Shown: piece after piece, positions 1-8,032 of the stretch
Layout of the letters: each line of letters begins with the position of its first letter
Numbering within the stretch: position 1 is the first letter of the stretch
Assembly: GCF_024305175.1 (NCBI RefSeq)
Contig: NZ_JAMWYY010000034.1
Coordinates: 1 to 32,516 of the forward strand
DNA: 32,516 nt
Source of the DNA: Flavobacterium sp.
GTDB taxonomy: Bacteria > Bacteroidota > Bacteroidia > Flavobacteriales > Flavobacteriaceae
Direction: 5' to 3'
Made by a program: the position numbers and the translations under genes
The notes under the pieces: model-generated
The model's database searches: none
Seen by the model: only the letters and a program-made list of their open reading frames with translations
Told to the model about the DNA's origin: nothing

Positions 1-1
1 G

Positions 2-1369
2 ATGAAGTCTCAGGAATATGCCGTAGTAGATATTGAAACAACGGGAGGTAATGCCGGTGGCAGCCGCATTACAGAAATTGCTATTATAGTGCATGACGGG
101 CTTAATGTGATTGAACGCTTTGAGACACTCGTAAACCCCCAGAAAGAAATACCTGTGCCTATTTTTGCCCTGACAGGTATAGATAATGAAATGGTAAGCA
201 ATGCACCTGTTTTTGATGATATTGCCGAAAGAGTTTATGAACTTTTAAATGACCGTATATTCGTTGCGCACAATGTAAACTTCGACTATTCTTTTGTAAA
301 GCACCAGCTTGAGGAAGCAGGCTATAAATGGACAGCGAGAAAGCTATGTACCGTAAGGGCTGCACGTAAAATAAAACCGGGACTTTATTCGTACAGCCTG
401 GGCAACCTTTGCCATTCACTTGATATACCATTGGTAAACCGCCATCGTGCCGGGGGCGATGCCGATGCAACCGCCCTGCTTTTATCGCGTCTGCTGCTGT
501 GGGATACCGAAGGAGAGATCATGAAAATGATAAAGAAAACATCTTATGACCAGCGCCTGCCACCCAACCTGCCACCTGAAGATTTTGAGGAACTACCCGA
601 AAAACCGGGCGTATATTATTTTTATAACCAGGCAAAAAAAGTTGTTTATGTTGGCAAGGCTGTAAACCTGCGGAAACGTGTTGCTTCTCACTTTAGCGGC
701 CATACAACCACACGCCGGCGACAAAACTTTTTACGAGATATATACTCAATATCCTTTGAAGTTTGTGCTACAGAGCTTATGGCGCTGCTGCTGGAGTGTA
801 CAGAGATTAAAAAACTATGGCCTGTATACAATACCGCACTTAAGCGCTTTGAACCGAAATACCGGCTTTACCATTATGAGGCGCGTAACGGTTACCGCTA
901 CCTTGCCGTAGGAAAACTGGGTAGGTACCAAGACAGCACTGAGGTTTTTCATTCGCAGTACGATGGTATAACGTTATTACGCAACATTGCAGCCCAATTT
1001 GAAATAGACCACCGCTTTTGTAAATACGGGAGGCAGGACCATGATGGCCTTCCAGTAACAGCACAGGAAGATTTGCCTGATATTGAAGAACACAATATAA
1101 AAATTGACGAGGCTATTGCTTCAGTCAGCAAGAACAGGCCAAGCTTTGCTATTACAGACAAAGGCCGCACTGAAGATGAGCGTAGTTGCATCTGGGTAGA
1201 AAACGGACAATTTTACGGAATGGGCTACATCCCTTCGGATGTAGCGATAGCAGACATAGAAGAAGTAAAGGACTATATTAATCAATACCACGGAAACCAG
1301 TACATTATGCAGCTGCTTTACTCATTTGCAGAGAAATATCCGGGGAAAGTAGTTTATAAGAGAGAATAG
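2..1369 (+). CDS. DnaQ-like 3'-5' exonuclease fused to a GIY-YIG endonuclease domain
   Basis: Two nuclease domains are fused in 455 residues. The N-terminal part is a DEDDh exonuclease like the DNA polymerase III epsilon subunit, with D10 and E12 (DIET motif), D95 in NFDYSF, and H148 and D153 in HRAGGDAD. From about residue 197 there is a UvrC/Cho-type GIY-YIG domain, with GVYYFYN at 203-209 and YVGK at 216-219 followed by an NLRKR segment. The last 200 residues match nothing I recognise, and I see none of UvrC's helix-hairpin-helix region. By family, such proteins act on DNA in repair: the GIY-YIG part could nick and the exonuclease degrade 3' ends, but that is inference. The ATG is only the second base of the window, yet it sits where DnaQ-like proteins normally begin, so the gene is probably complete. 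The downstream gene converges on it. Confidence 0.85.
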   Translation: MKSQEYAVVDIETTGGNAGGSRITEIAIIVHDGLNVIERFETLVNPQKEIPVPIFALTGIDNEMVSNAPVFDDIAERVYELLNDRIFVAHNVNFDYSFVKHQLEEAGYKWTARKLCTVRAARKIKPGLYSYSLGNLCHSLDIPLVNRHRAGGDADATALLLSRLLLWDTEGEIMKMIKKTSYDQRLPPNLPPEDFEELPEKPGVYYFYNQAKKVVYVGKAVNLRKRVASHFSGHTTTRRRQNFLRDIYSISFEVCATELMALLLECTEIKKLWPVYNTALKRFEPKYRLYHYEARNGYRYLAVGKLGRYQDSTEVFHSQYDGITLLRNIAAQFEIDHRFCKYGRQDHDGLPVTAQEDLPDIEEHNIKIDEAIASVSKNRPSFAITDKGRTEDERSCIWVENGQFYGMGYIPSDVAIADIEEVKDYINQYHGNQYIMQLLYSFAEKYPGKVVYKRE

Positions 1370-1437
1370 TACTTTGTATAAAATCAAAATTTACTATTTG
1401 CAAAGTGAATACTACAATTATAATTATTAATGTAAAG

Positions 1438-1851
1438 TCATTGAATCCGGACTTCAAATCCTCCCTTCCATTCCTTACTGATTTTCACTTTTCTATTTAA
1501 TTGTCGCTCTGTTATCTTTACTAGGGAGTCTTTTACTTCATTCGTATAATTATATAATTCAATTATAATCTTTTTGCCATTGCAATCATATAACTCTAAG
1601 TTACTATCCTCAAATAAGGAATTATATAAATGTAAACATTCATTTAAATCAAGGTTTTTACAACTCCCACTTAAAGCATACCTAAATAGATAATCTGTTT
1701 CTGGAACGAAAACCATTGTATATATGTTACAATCTTCATAATCTGTCAAGTTTATTACTCTGTAGGAACTTTTTAAAGTATTATCCTGGACAGTTTTGCA
1801 ACAGTTTGTAAAAATTATAATAATAACAATAAATGCAATTTTAGTTTTCAT
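1438..1851 (-). CDS. Unknown small probable lipoprotein, AT-rich
   Basis: This is a 137-residue protein of unknown function. It starts with MKTK, a strongly hydrophobic stretch of isoleucines and phenylalanine, and then a cysteine pair at residues 17-18 (FTNCC), which looks like a lipoprotein signal with a non-canonical lipobox. The mature part has several cysteines and many tyrosine, asparagine and aspartate residues. I recognise no domain. The DNA is visibly richer in A and T than its neighbours and uses many TTA, ATA and AAT codons, which fits recent acquisition. It lies downstream of a tRNA gene and its terminator, with no clear TAnnTTTG promoter before it. The coding call rests on the open frame, the signal-like N-terminus and the lack of a competing gene. 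Confidence 0.6.
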   Translation of the reverse strand: MKTKIAFIVIIIIFTNCCKTVQDNTLKSSYRVINLTDYEDCNIYTMVFVPETDYLFRYALSGSCKNLDLNECLHLYNSLFEDSNLELYDCNGKKIIIELYNYTNEVKDSLVKITERQLNRKVKISKEWKGGFEVRIQ

Positions 1852-1885
1852 TTTAAAAGAAGTTAATTTTTGCTACTAATAAAAC

Positions 1886-1917
1886 ATGAAAACCTCAGTG
1901 TTTACTGAGGTTTTCAT
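1886..1917 (-). terminator. Rho-independent terminator downstream of tRNA-Arg
   Basis: A perfect 13-bp inverted repeat (1886-1898 with 1905-1917) encloses a 6-base loop. Read on the minus strand it is followed by GTTTTATT. It lies 31 bases past the tRNA 3' end and before the AT-rich lipoprotein gene, so it should end the tRNA transcript. The plus-strand exit is not T-rich. Confidence 0.8.
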
Positions 1918-1948
1918 AGCATCTAAATACAAGGTAAATCTACAATTG

Positions 1949-2021
1949 TGACCCCATCGGGATTCGAACCCAAATCGTCAGAACCGGAATCTGATATTCT
2001 ATCCAATTGAACTATGGAGCC
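1949..2021 (-). tRNA. tRNA-Arg (anticodon CCG)
   Basis: The minus strand folds into a full cloverleaf of 73 bases. The acceptor arm is GGCTCCA paired with TGGGGTC and discriminator A. The D arm contains the GG pair. The anticodon stem is TCAGA/TCTGA with loop TTCCGGT, which gives anticodon CCG, reading the arginine codon CGG. The T arm contains TTCGAAT. CCA is not encoded (CAA follows the discriminator), so the tail must be added by CCA-adding enzyme. The gene begins 20 bases after the stop of the GatB/YqeY gene and may be cotranscribed with it. Confidence 0.95.
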
Positions 2022-2041
2022 TGTAATGCTTTTATAATATG

Positions 2042-2494
2042 TTAACTGGTAAGCGCCTTTTTAACGGCGTTGCTTATCGTTTTGCCGTCAGCGCGGCCTG
2101 CAAGTTCTTTAGATGCCATACCCATTACCTTACCCATATCTGCCATGCCGCTAAAACCGTTTTCGGCAATAATTTTATTTACGGCAGCCTCCACTTCCGC
2201 CTCAGAAAACTGCGCAGGCAAGAACTTTTCAATAACAGCAGCCTGCTCAATTTCGGGGTCGGCTAAATCCTGGCGTCCCTGCTCTATATATATGGCAGCG
2301 CTGTCCTTACGCTGCTTTACAAGCTTCTGGAGCAGTTTTATCTCATCTTCTTCTGACAGTTCTTCTTTAGCTCCGCTTTCGGTCTGAGCCAGTAATAATG
2401 CTGATTTAACAGCCCTTAAAGCCTCTAATGATACTGTATCTTTACTCTTCATGGCTGCTTTCATAGCATCCATTATTTCTGCCTGTAAACTCAT
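2042..2494 (-). CDS. GatB/YqeY domain-containing protein
   Basis: This 150-residue protein matches the stand-alone YqeY family in length and sequence: the N-terminus SLQAEIMDAMKAAMKSKD, the central KLLQKLVKQRKDSAAIY segment, then a helical tail ending in GKTISNAVKKAL. The fold is the same as the C-terminal tail domain of GatB, the tRNA-binding part of the glutamyl-tRNA amidotransferase. The role of the free-standing protein is not well defined; tRNA or aminoacyl-tRNA handling is the usual guess. It lies just after the ftsZ terminator on the same strand and just before a tRNA gene. The terminator means it probably relies on its own weak promoter (TATATTCG near 2522-2529 on the minus strand) or on read-through from ftsZ. 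Confidence 0.9.
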   Translation of the reverse strand: MSLQAEIMDAMKAAMKSKDTVSLEALRAVKSALLLAQTESGAKEELSEEDEIKLLQKLVKQRKDSAAIYIEQGRQDLADPEIEQAAVIEKFLPAQFSEAEVEAAVNKIIAENGFSGMADMGKVMGMASKELAGRADGKTISNAVKKALTS

Positions 2495-2535
2495 AGGTAA
2501 TGGTTTAAATTTTAGAAATGCGAATATAAAAAAAT

Positions 2536-2565
2536 AACCCGAAAATATCGTTCTATTTTCGGGTT
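2536..2565 (-). terminator. Rho-independent terminator at the end of the dcw cluster (after ftsZ)
   Basis: A 12-bp perfect stem (2536-2547 with 2554-2565) carries the loop TCGTTC on the plus strand. In the minus-strand direction it is followed by one A and then seven T residues. It begins 20 bases past the ftsZ stop codon and is the only strong terminator I see in the whole minus-strand dcw block. Confidence 0.9.
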
Positions 2566-2584
2566 AAGGATCACGTTGGGTTAG

Positions 2585-4540
2585 TTAATCCACGTTGTCG
2601 TGCAGGAACGAATTGTTAGAACGCAACTGTAGGTCGTCGTTACTGTCTGTCCCTAACGAAAAACGTGATTTGCTGTTATCTGTGCGCGATTCGTGCAGGT
2701 CTATGCCCATTCTTTTATAGGCGGGTTCTTTCTCAAACTCATCTATACGCGCAGAGCTGTTATGAAACTTATAGTTAAATTCCTTCATTTTCTTTCTGCG
2801 CTCTTCTGCCCTTACCCTCAGCGTTTCTTCTATTGTCATTTCAACAGGAGAAATATCTTCATGGTGAGCGGCAAATTTTGGCTGTTGTGGCTCTTCAGAC
2901 TTTTTAAGCGTAAGGTTAAGCTCAGGGCTTACAGGCTCTTCAGCTTTTGCCGCAGGCTTAGAATCTAACAGTTCTTTTTCCTTCTCAAGATAATCTTCAA
3001 GAGAATACCTTACCACACCCGACTGGTTAACTTCTGTAACAGGCACAACCCTTACAGGCTCATTAACCTTTATATCGCGTGCATCATCTGTAAGGTTAAA
3101 AAACTGCTTCTCCTCGCGCTTAACATTGTCTGTAGCCAGGTCAAAAGAAAAACTTATCTGCTCTTCTTTCTTCACCACTACAAACTCCGGGTCTATAACC
3201 TCAATGTCTCTTACATCTTTTACCTGCTGCTTTTGCATTTCTGCTGCAGGCGAAACAATTTCAAAGAACACATCAAGGTTATTTATAAAATCTGAAGTCG
3301 GCAGCGCTTCCTCTTCCGCTTCAGTCACGGGCTTTTTTTCGGTAACCTCTTCCTCAAGGGCATAAACTATTTTTTCTTCTTCAGCAGCAATTCCTTCCTT
3401 AACCTCTTCTTTAGGCTCTTCTGTTATGGGTGCAGAAAAATCAAAAGCAGCCAGACCTTGCTTTTTACTAAGGTCTGTTACCAGCCTCTGGTCTTCTTCA
3501 AGCGCATGTATTATTTTTTTAGGCTCTGTATTAACTATCTCGTTTTGCTGCTCTACGTTAAAACCCGTAGCAATAACAGTTACCGCTATAGCTTCGCCTA
3601 ACGACTCATCTTCGCCAACACCCATGATAATGTTGGCATTATAACCGGCCTCTGACTGGATATGGTCGTTAATTTCTCCTATTTCATCTATTGTAATTTC
3701 GCTTGTACCCGATACGATAAGCAACAATACATTTTTAGCGCCCGTAATTTTATTATCATTTAACAGCGGAGAATCAAGCGCGCTTACAATAGCGTCTTTT
3801 GCCCTGTTCTCGCCTGTTGCAGTGGCCGAACCCATTATAGCCGTGCCGCTGTCTGAAAGTACAGTCTTGGCATCTTTAAGGTCGATGTTTTGTGTATAGT
3901 GGTGGGTAATAACCTCTGCAATACCGCGGCTTGCTGTTGCCAAAACTTCGTCAGCCTTGCTAAAGCCCGCCTTAAAGCCAAGGTTACCATATACTTCCCT
4001 TAATTTATTGTTGTTGATAACGATTAAAGAATCTACCTGCCTTCTTAGCCTTTCTACACCGGCAAGCGCCTGCTCACCACGTACTTTACCTTCAAACTGA
4101 AAAGGAATGGTTACTATACCAACGGTAAGTATCTCCCTTTCTTTGGCAAGCTGTGCTATTACAGGTGCGGCACCTGTACCGGTACCACCGCCCATACCCG
4201 CAGTTATGAAGATCATTTTGGTATTGGTATCAAGCATCTTCTCAATGTCATCTATGCTCTCAAGGGCAGCCTGCTGGCCTACCTCGGGGTTGGCACCCGC
4301 GCCAAGACCTTCGGTAAGGCTAACGCCCAACTGAATCTTATTTGGCACAGGGCTGTTTTGCAATGCCTGGCTGTCAGTATTACACACTACAAAATCTACT
4401 CCCTTTATCCCTTGCTTAAACATATGGTTTATCGCGTTGCTTCCGCCCCCGCCTACACCAATTACCTTGATTACGTTCGACTGGTTTTTAGGCAGGTCAA
4501 ACGAAATGCTTCCAAAATCTGTGTTACTCATCATATCCAT
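2585..4540 (-). CDS. ftsZ: Cell division protein FtsZ with long C-terminal extension
   Basis: FtsZ is the tubulin-like GTPase that polymerises into the cytokinetic Z-ring at mid-cell. The nucleotide-binding GVGGGGSNA loop is at residues 28-36, the tubulin signature GGGTGTG at 118-124, and the catalytic T7 loop N218-x-D220-x-x-D223. The conserved GTPase and C-terminal domains end near residue 345. About 300 further residues follow, rich in Glu, Lys, Val and Pro, making 651 in total against roughly 380 in E. coli; long tails are usual in flavobacteria. The last residues (NNSFLHDNVD) probably form the conserved tail peptide that contacts FtsA. The gene starts 7 bases after the ftsA stop, so coupling is likely. 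ATG codons 3 and 4 (MMSN) are alternative starts. A terminator follows. Confidence 0.98.
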   Translation of the reverse strand: MDMMSNTDFGSISFDLPKNQSNVIKVIGVGGGGSNAINHMFKQGIKGVDFVVCNTDSQALQNSPVPNKIQLGVSLTEGLGAGANPEVGQQAALESIDDIEKMLDTNTKMIFITAGMGGGTGTGAAPVIAQLAKEREILTVGIVTIPFQFEGKVRGEQALAGVERLRRQVDSLIVINNNKLREVYGNLGFKAGFSKADEVLATASRGIAEVITHHYTQNIDLKDAKTVLSDSGTAIMGSATATGENRAKDAIVSALDSPLLNDNKITGAKNVLLLIVSGTSEITIDEIGEINDHIQSEAGYNANIIMGVGEDESLGEAIAVTVIATGFNVEQQNEIVNTEPKKIIHALEEDQRLVTDLSKKQGLAAFDFSAPITEEPKEEVKEGIAAEEEKIVYALEEEVTEKKPVTEAEEEALPTSDFINNLDVFFEIVSPAAEMQKQQVKDVRDIEVIDPEFVVVKKEEQISFSFDLATDNVKREEKQFFNLTDDARDIKVNEPVRVVPVTEVNQSGVVRYSLEDYLEKEKELLDSKPAAKAEEPVSPELNLTLKKSEEPQQPKFAAHHEDISPVEMTIEETLRVRAEERRKKMKEFNYKFHNSSARIDEFEKEPAYKRMGIDLHESRTDNSKSRFSLGTDSNDDLQLRSNNSFLHDNVD

Positions 4541-4547
4541 CGGGTTT

Positions 4548-5948
4548 TTATTCTGCGTTATCTAAAAAATCTTTAATCTTATCTATATACTTATCAAAAA
4601 ACGAACGCTTTACACGTTTTTCTGTCGACTCCTGCACTTTATGAACAGGCTGTTGTACCGCCACCTCTTCAAGTTCATGCTCCGGCTCGGGCTGTGCCAC
4701 TGCGTGTGGCTGTTCCTGCTGCTGGTAGCGCATTGCAGGTTTTGGCTCAGGCTTTTGCAGTTCTACTAAAGGCGTTGCACTGCGTGTATTGTTGCGGGCA
4801 CTGTTCATTACAAGGCCAACTGCCGTAGCATAAAGCGGGCTTGATATCTCCTCGTCAGAGTTGCCTGCAAGGTGCTCGTTAGGGTAACCTATACGTGTAT
4901 CCATACCGGTTATATACTCTACAAGCTGCTTAATATGCTTTAGCTGAGAGCCTCCGCCTGTAAGCACAATACCTGCTATCAGCTTTCTGCGTGGGTCCTC
5001 GTGGCCATACGCCTTTATTTCGGCAAACACCTGTTCTATGATTTCAACCACGCGGGCGTGAATTATCTTAGAAAGGTTTTTAAGCGAAATCTCTTTGGGC
5101 TCACGCCCCCTTAGCCCCGGTATAGAAACTATTTCATTATCCTTATTTTCTCCCGGCCATGCAGAACCAAATTTAACTTTTAGCAGTTCGGCCTGCTTCT
5201 CTATGATAGAGCAGCCTTCTTTAATATCTTCTGTAATAACATTACCGCCGAAAGGTATTACTGCCGTATGGCGGATGATACCGTCTTTAAAAATGGCAAG
5301 ATCTGTAGTGCCGCCGCCTATATCAATAAGCGCTACACCGGCTTCTTTTTCTTCCTGGCTCAGTACCGCATCAGCAGATGCAAGCGGTTCAAGTGTTAAT
5401 CCCGAAAGGTCTAAGCCTGAACTTTTAATGCAACGCCCAACGTTACGGATGCTTGATGCCTGCCCCACCACTACATGAAAGCTCGCCTCCAGCCTGCCGC
5501 CATACATGCCTATTGGCTCTTTTATCTCGGTTTGCCCGTCTATCTTAAACTCCTGCGGCAGCACGTGGATTATCTCCTCGCCCGGCAGCATGGCAAGTTT
5601 GTGCACCTGGTTTATCAGCAAATCAATATCAACATCGCCAATTACTTCTTCAGGGTTGCTCCTGCTGATGTAATCGCTGTGCTGAATGCTGCGGATGTGT
5701 TGCCCGGCAATGCCTACCACCACATCGTTAATTTTGTAACCGGAATCAGCTTCTGCTTCCTGTACCGCCTCCTGAATACTTTGAATGGTTTGGGTAATGT
5801 TGTTTACAACACCCCTGGCCACGCCCAGGCTTTTGGATTTACCCACACCCAGTATTTCGAGTTTACCGTACTCGTTCTTCCTTCCTATCATTGCCACTAT
5901 CTTGGTAGTACCAATGTCTAAACCTACTGCAATGCTGTCTCTTTCCAT
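4548..5948 (-). CDS. ftsA: Cell division protein FtsA
   Basis: FtsA is the actin-like ATPase that anchors FtsZ filaments to the inner membrane and helps recruit later division proteins. The actin-family phosphate loop appears as VGLDIGTTK at residues 8-16, and a second signature, ALIDIGGGTTDLA, lies near the middle. A low-complexity linker rich in Gln, Pro and Glu (about 388-445) leads to the last 20 residues, FFDKYIDKIKDFLDN, which look like the amphipathic membrane-targeting helix. At 466 residues it is somewhat longer than E. coli FtsA because of that linker. It sits 3 bases after the ftsQ stop and directly before ftsZ, the standard dcw order. Confidence 0.98.
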   Translation of the reverse strand: MERDSIAVGLDIGTTKIVAMIGRKNEYGKLEILGVGKSKSLGVARGVVNNITQTIQSIQEAVQEAEADSGYKINDVVVGIAGQHIRSIQHSDYISRSNPEEVIGDVDIDLLINQVHKLAMLPGEEIIHVLPQEFKIDGQTEIKEPIGMYGGRLEASFHVVVGQASSIRNVGRCIKSSGLDLSGLTLEPLASADAVLSQEEKEAGVALIDIGGGTTDLAIFKDGIIRHTAVIPFGGNVITEDIKEGCSIIEKQAELLKVKFGSAWPGENKDNEIVSIPGLRGREPKEISLKNLSKIIHARVVEIIEQVFAEIKAYGHEDPRRKLIAGIVLTGGGSQLKHIKQLVEYITGMDTRIGYPNEHLAGNSDEEISSPLYATAVGLVMNSARNNTRSATPLVELQKPEPKPAMRYQQQEQPHAVAQPEPEHELEEVAVQQPVHKVQESTEKRVKRSFFDKYIDKIKDFLDNAE

Positions 5949-5951
5949 ATT

Positions 5952-6674
5952 CTATTTTTTGGTGCACACAACCTGTTGTGTAAATTTCAGATTCACTGTT
6001 TTGTAATTTTCTATCACGCTGTCTTTTGCCGCATCCTGCAAAAAGGCCATATAGTTCTTAAACTTCCGTTCAATGTTAAGTGGCCTGCCAAACATTATGT
6101 CATAACCGTAACCACGGCTTTTCATAACAAGGCTGCCACCCGGCTTTACTGCTATGCCTATTATATTTTTCTTTAAGAACCTGTTATTGTATATGTACAG
6201 CAACAGCTCCTGCAACTTTTCCTTTTTTATTTCAGAAAGGCTGCCTGTTAAAAGCGGCACCCTTGCCGTATAGCTTTCAGACAGCGGCATGCGGTTTCCG
6301 TTGCGGTCTATGTAGTATGATTCTGCGCCCTCATACACCCTTGCAACCGGCGTTTTTTGTGTGATAACCGCCTTAATTTTACCATCAACCGTTGCATAAA
6401 CCTCTGCCTTCTCAATCATTGGATTTGACTCGACAGATTTTTCCAGTTTATTCAAATCTAATTTATCTTTCCTTATATCGGTGATGGTATCATAACTTTG
6501 TATCAACAACTTATTAACTTTGTCTAACGTAATAAAGCTCTCTTCCTGAACAAATTCTACCTCTGCCCCTTTAATCCACCGCGCCTCGTTCCTGCTTCCC
6601 GAAAAAGAGTACAGGAATACCACAACGAGCACCATAACCACGAGCCGTATATTGTTCCAGTTAAGCTTTTTCAT
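5952..6674 (-). CDS. ftsQ: Cell division protein FtsQ
   Basis: FtsQ is a bitopic inner-membrane protein with a periplasmic POTRA domain; in other bacteria it links the early and late division proteins through FtsL and FtsB. Here a short basic cytoplasmic N-terminus (MKKLNWNNIR) is followed by one transmembrane helix at about residues 10-24, then a periplasmic region containing an FtsQ-like segment (VESNPMIEKAEVYATVDGK) and a beta-rich C-terminal half. At 240 residues it is in the normal range. Primary sequence identity is low in this family, so the name rests also on its place between murC and ftsA. Its start overlaps the end of murC by 14 bases, which suggests translational coupling. Confidence 0.92.
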   Translation of the reverse strand: MKKLNWNNIRLVVMVLVVVFLYSFSGSRNEARWIKGAEVEFVQEESFITLDKVNKLLIQSYDTITDIRKDKLDLNKLEKSVESNPMIEKAEVYATVDGKIKAVITQKTPVARVYEGAESYYIDRNGNRMPLSESYTARVPLLTGSLSEIKKEKLQELLLYIYNNRFLKKNIIGIAVKPGGSLVMKSRGYGYDIMFGRPLNIERKFKNYMAFLQDAAKDSVIENYKTVNLKFTQQVVCTKK

Positions 6675-8013
6675 CTAACACTCTTTTAATTTCGGGCACC
6701 ATTTCACCAATATCCCCGGCACCAATTGTTACCACCACTTTTGCATCTGTCATCTTCAGCAGCGGTATCAGGTCAGCCTTGCTTACAAGGCGTTTTTCAG
6801 GGTTCTCTATCATATCCAGCAACCATTGTGAAGTTACCCCCTCAATCGGTTCTTCGCGTGCCGGGTAAATGTCCAGCAGCACAATATTTTCGAATGCCGA
6901 GAGGCTCTTTGCGAAGCCTTCAGCAAAATCTTTGGTGCGGCTAAACAGGTGCGGCTGAAAAACGGCCAGTACCTTTTCATCAGGATATAACTCTGTAACC
7001 GCCTGATGAACTGCATTTATCTCTGTAGGGTGGTGTGCATAGTCATCTATATACACCATGCCCGTTTTTTTTATCTGGTAGGAGAATCTTCTCCTTACAC
7101 CCCTGAACGACTGTAATGCCTCTGCAATCCCTTCAGCAGCCACTCCATAGGTGTAAGCCATTGCAAACGCAAGCAACGCATTGGTAAGGTTATGCCTGCC
7201 TGGTAATGCAAAGCGGAGATTTTTAACCGTTTCTGATGGTGTTACCACATCAAACACATACCAGCCGTTATCTATGCTTATGTTTTGTGCAGAGAACTGT
7301 GAGTCGTCATTTACGCCTATGGTTATTACCTGTAACGGCAGCCCGGCCGGCACAAAAAGATGCTCTTTATTCTCTACTTTAGCGGCAAATTCCCTGAACG
7401 ATTCTTCTATTGCCTCGGTATTTCCGTATATATCAAGATGATCGGCATCCATACTGGTTACACAGGCAATATCCGGGTGCAGGTGCAGGAAAGAACGGTC
7501 AAATTCATCTGCTTCTACCACCGTAACCGTTTTGCCGTTACCGATGATGTTAGAATTATAATTCTCTACAATACCACCTAAAAAAGCGGTAACATCTACG
7601 CCGTTTTGGTGCAGTACGTGCCCCAGTATGCTCGATGTTGTTGTTTTACCGTGAGTGCCTGCCACTGCAAAGCAGAAAGTATCTTTAGTAATAATACCCA
7701 GCACCTCTGCACGCTTCTTTATTTCGAAGCCATTCTGCACGAAATAGTTCCATTGCAGGTGGTGCTTGGGCACTGCCGGTGTTACCACAACAAGCGTATG
7801 CTCTTTGTTAAGGTAAGGCAATTCTATAAGCTCTACCTTATCGTCAAAATGAATATGTATTCCCTCTGCCTTTAGCTCATCGGTAAGGTGCGTGGGCGTA
7901 CGGTCGTAACCGGCTACATTTTTGCCTATAAATTTAAAATAGCGGGCAAGGGCGCTCATGCCGATGCCGCCAATACCAATAAAATAGACGTTATGTATGT
8001 TATCCAGTTGCAT
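6661..8013 (-). CDS. murC: UDP-N-acetylmuramate--L-alanine ligase (MurC)
   Basis: MurC adds the first amino acid, L-alanine, to UDP-MurNAc with ATP, in the cytoplasm. The N-terminal UDP-binding fold shows GIGGIGMSALA at residues 13-23, and the Mur-ligase P-loop GTHGKTT is at 119-125. The central domain has EADEFDRSFL and DADHLDIYG, and the C-terminal domain has DDYAHHPTEI followed by the conserved FQPHLFSRTKDF. At 450 residues it is of normal length and complete. It lies 19 bases after murG and overlaps ftsQ downstream. Confidence 0.98.
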   Translation of the reverse strand: MQLDNIHNVYFIGIGGIGMSALARYFKFIGKNVAGYDRTPTHLTDELKAEGIHIHFDDKVELIELPYLNKEHTLVVVTPAVPKHHLQWNYFVQNGFEIKKRAEVLGIITKDTFCFAVAGTHGKTTTSSILGHVLHQNGVDVTAFLGGIVENYNSNIIGNGKTVTVVEADEFDRSFLHLHPDIACVTSMDADHLDIYGNTEAIEESFREFAAKVENKEHLFVPAGLPLQVITIGVNDDSQFSAQNISIDNGWYVFDVVTPSETVKNLRFALPGRHNLTNALLAFAMAYTYGVAAEGIAEALQSFRGVRRRFSYQIKKTGMVYIDDYAHHPTEINAVHQAVTELYPDEKVLAVFQPHLFSRTKDFAEGFAKSLSAFENIVLLDIYPAREEPIEGVTSQWLLDMIENPEKRLVSKADLIPLLKMTDAKVVVTIGAGDIGEMVPEIKRVLDEKA

Positions 8014-8032
8014 ATATTTTACTGTTGCGGGT

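Noticed and set aside
1370..1406. ACTTTG/CAAAGT inverted repeat after the exonuclease gene
   Set aside because: Only six pairs, a loop of 24 bases and no T-tract, so it does not support a terminator.
5475..5921. 148-codon open frame on the plus strand, antisense to ftsA
   Set aside because: ftsA is complete with its ATP-binding motifs; the antisense product has no family resemblance.
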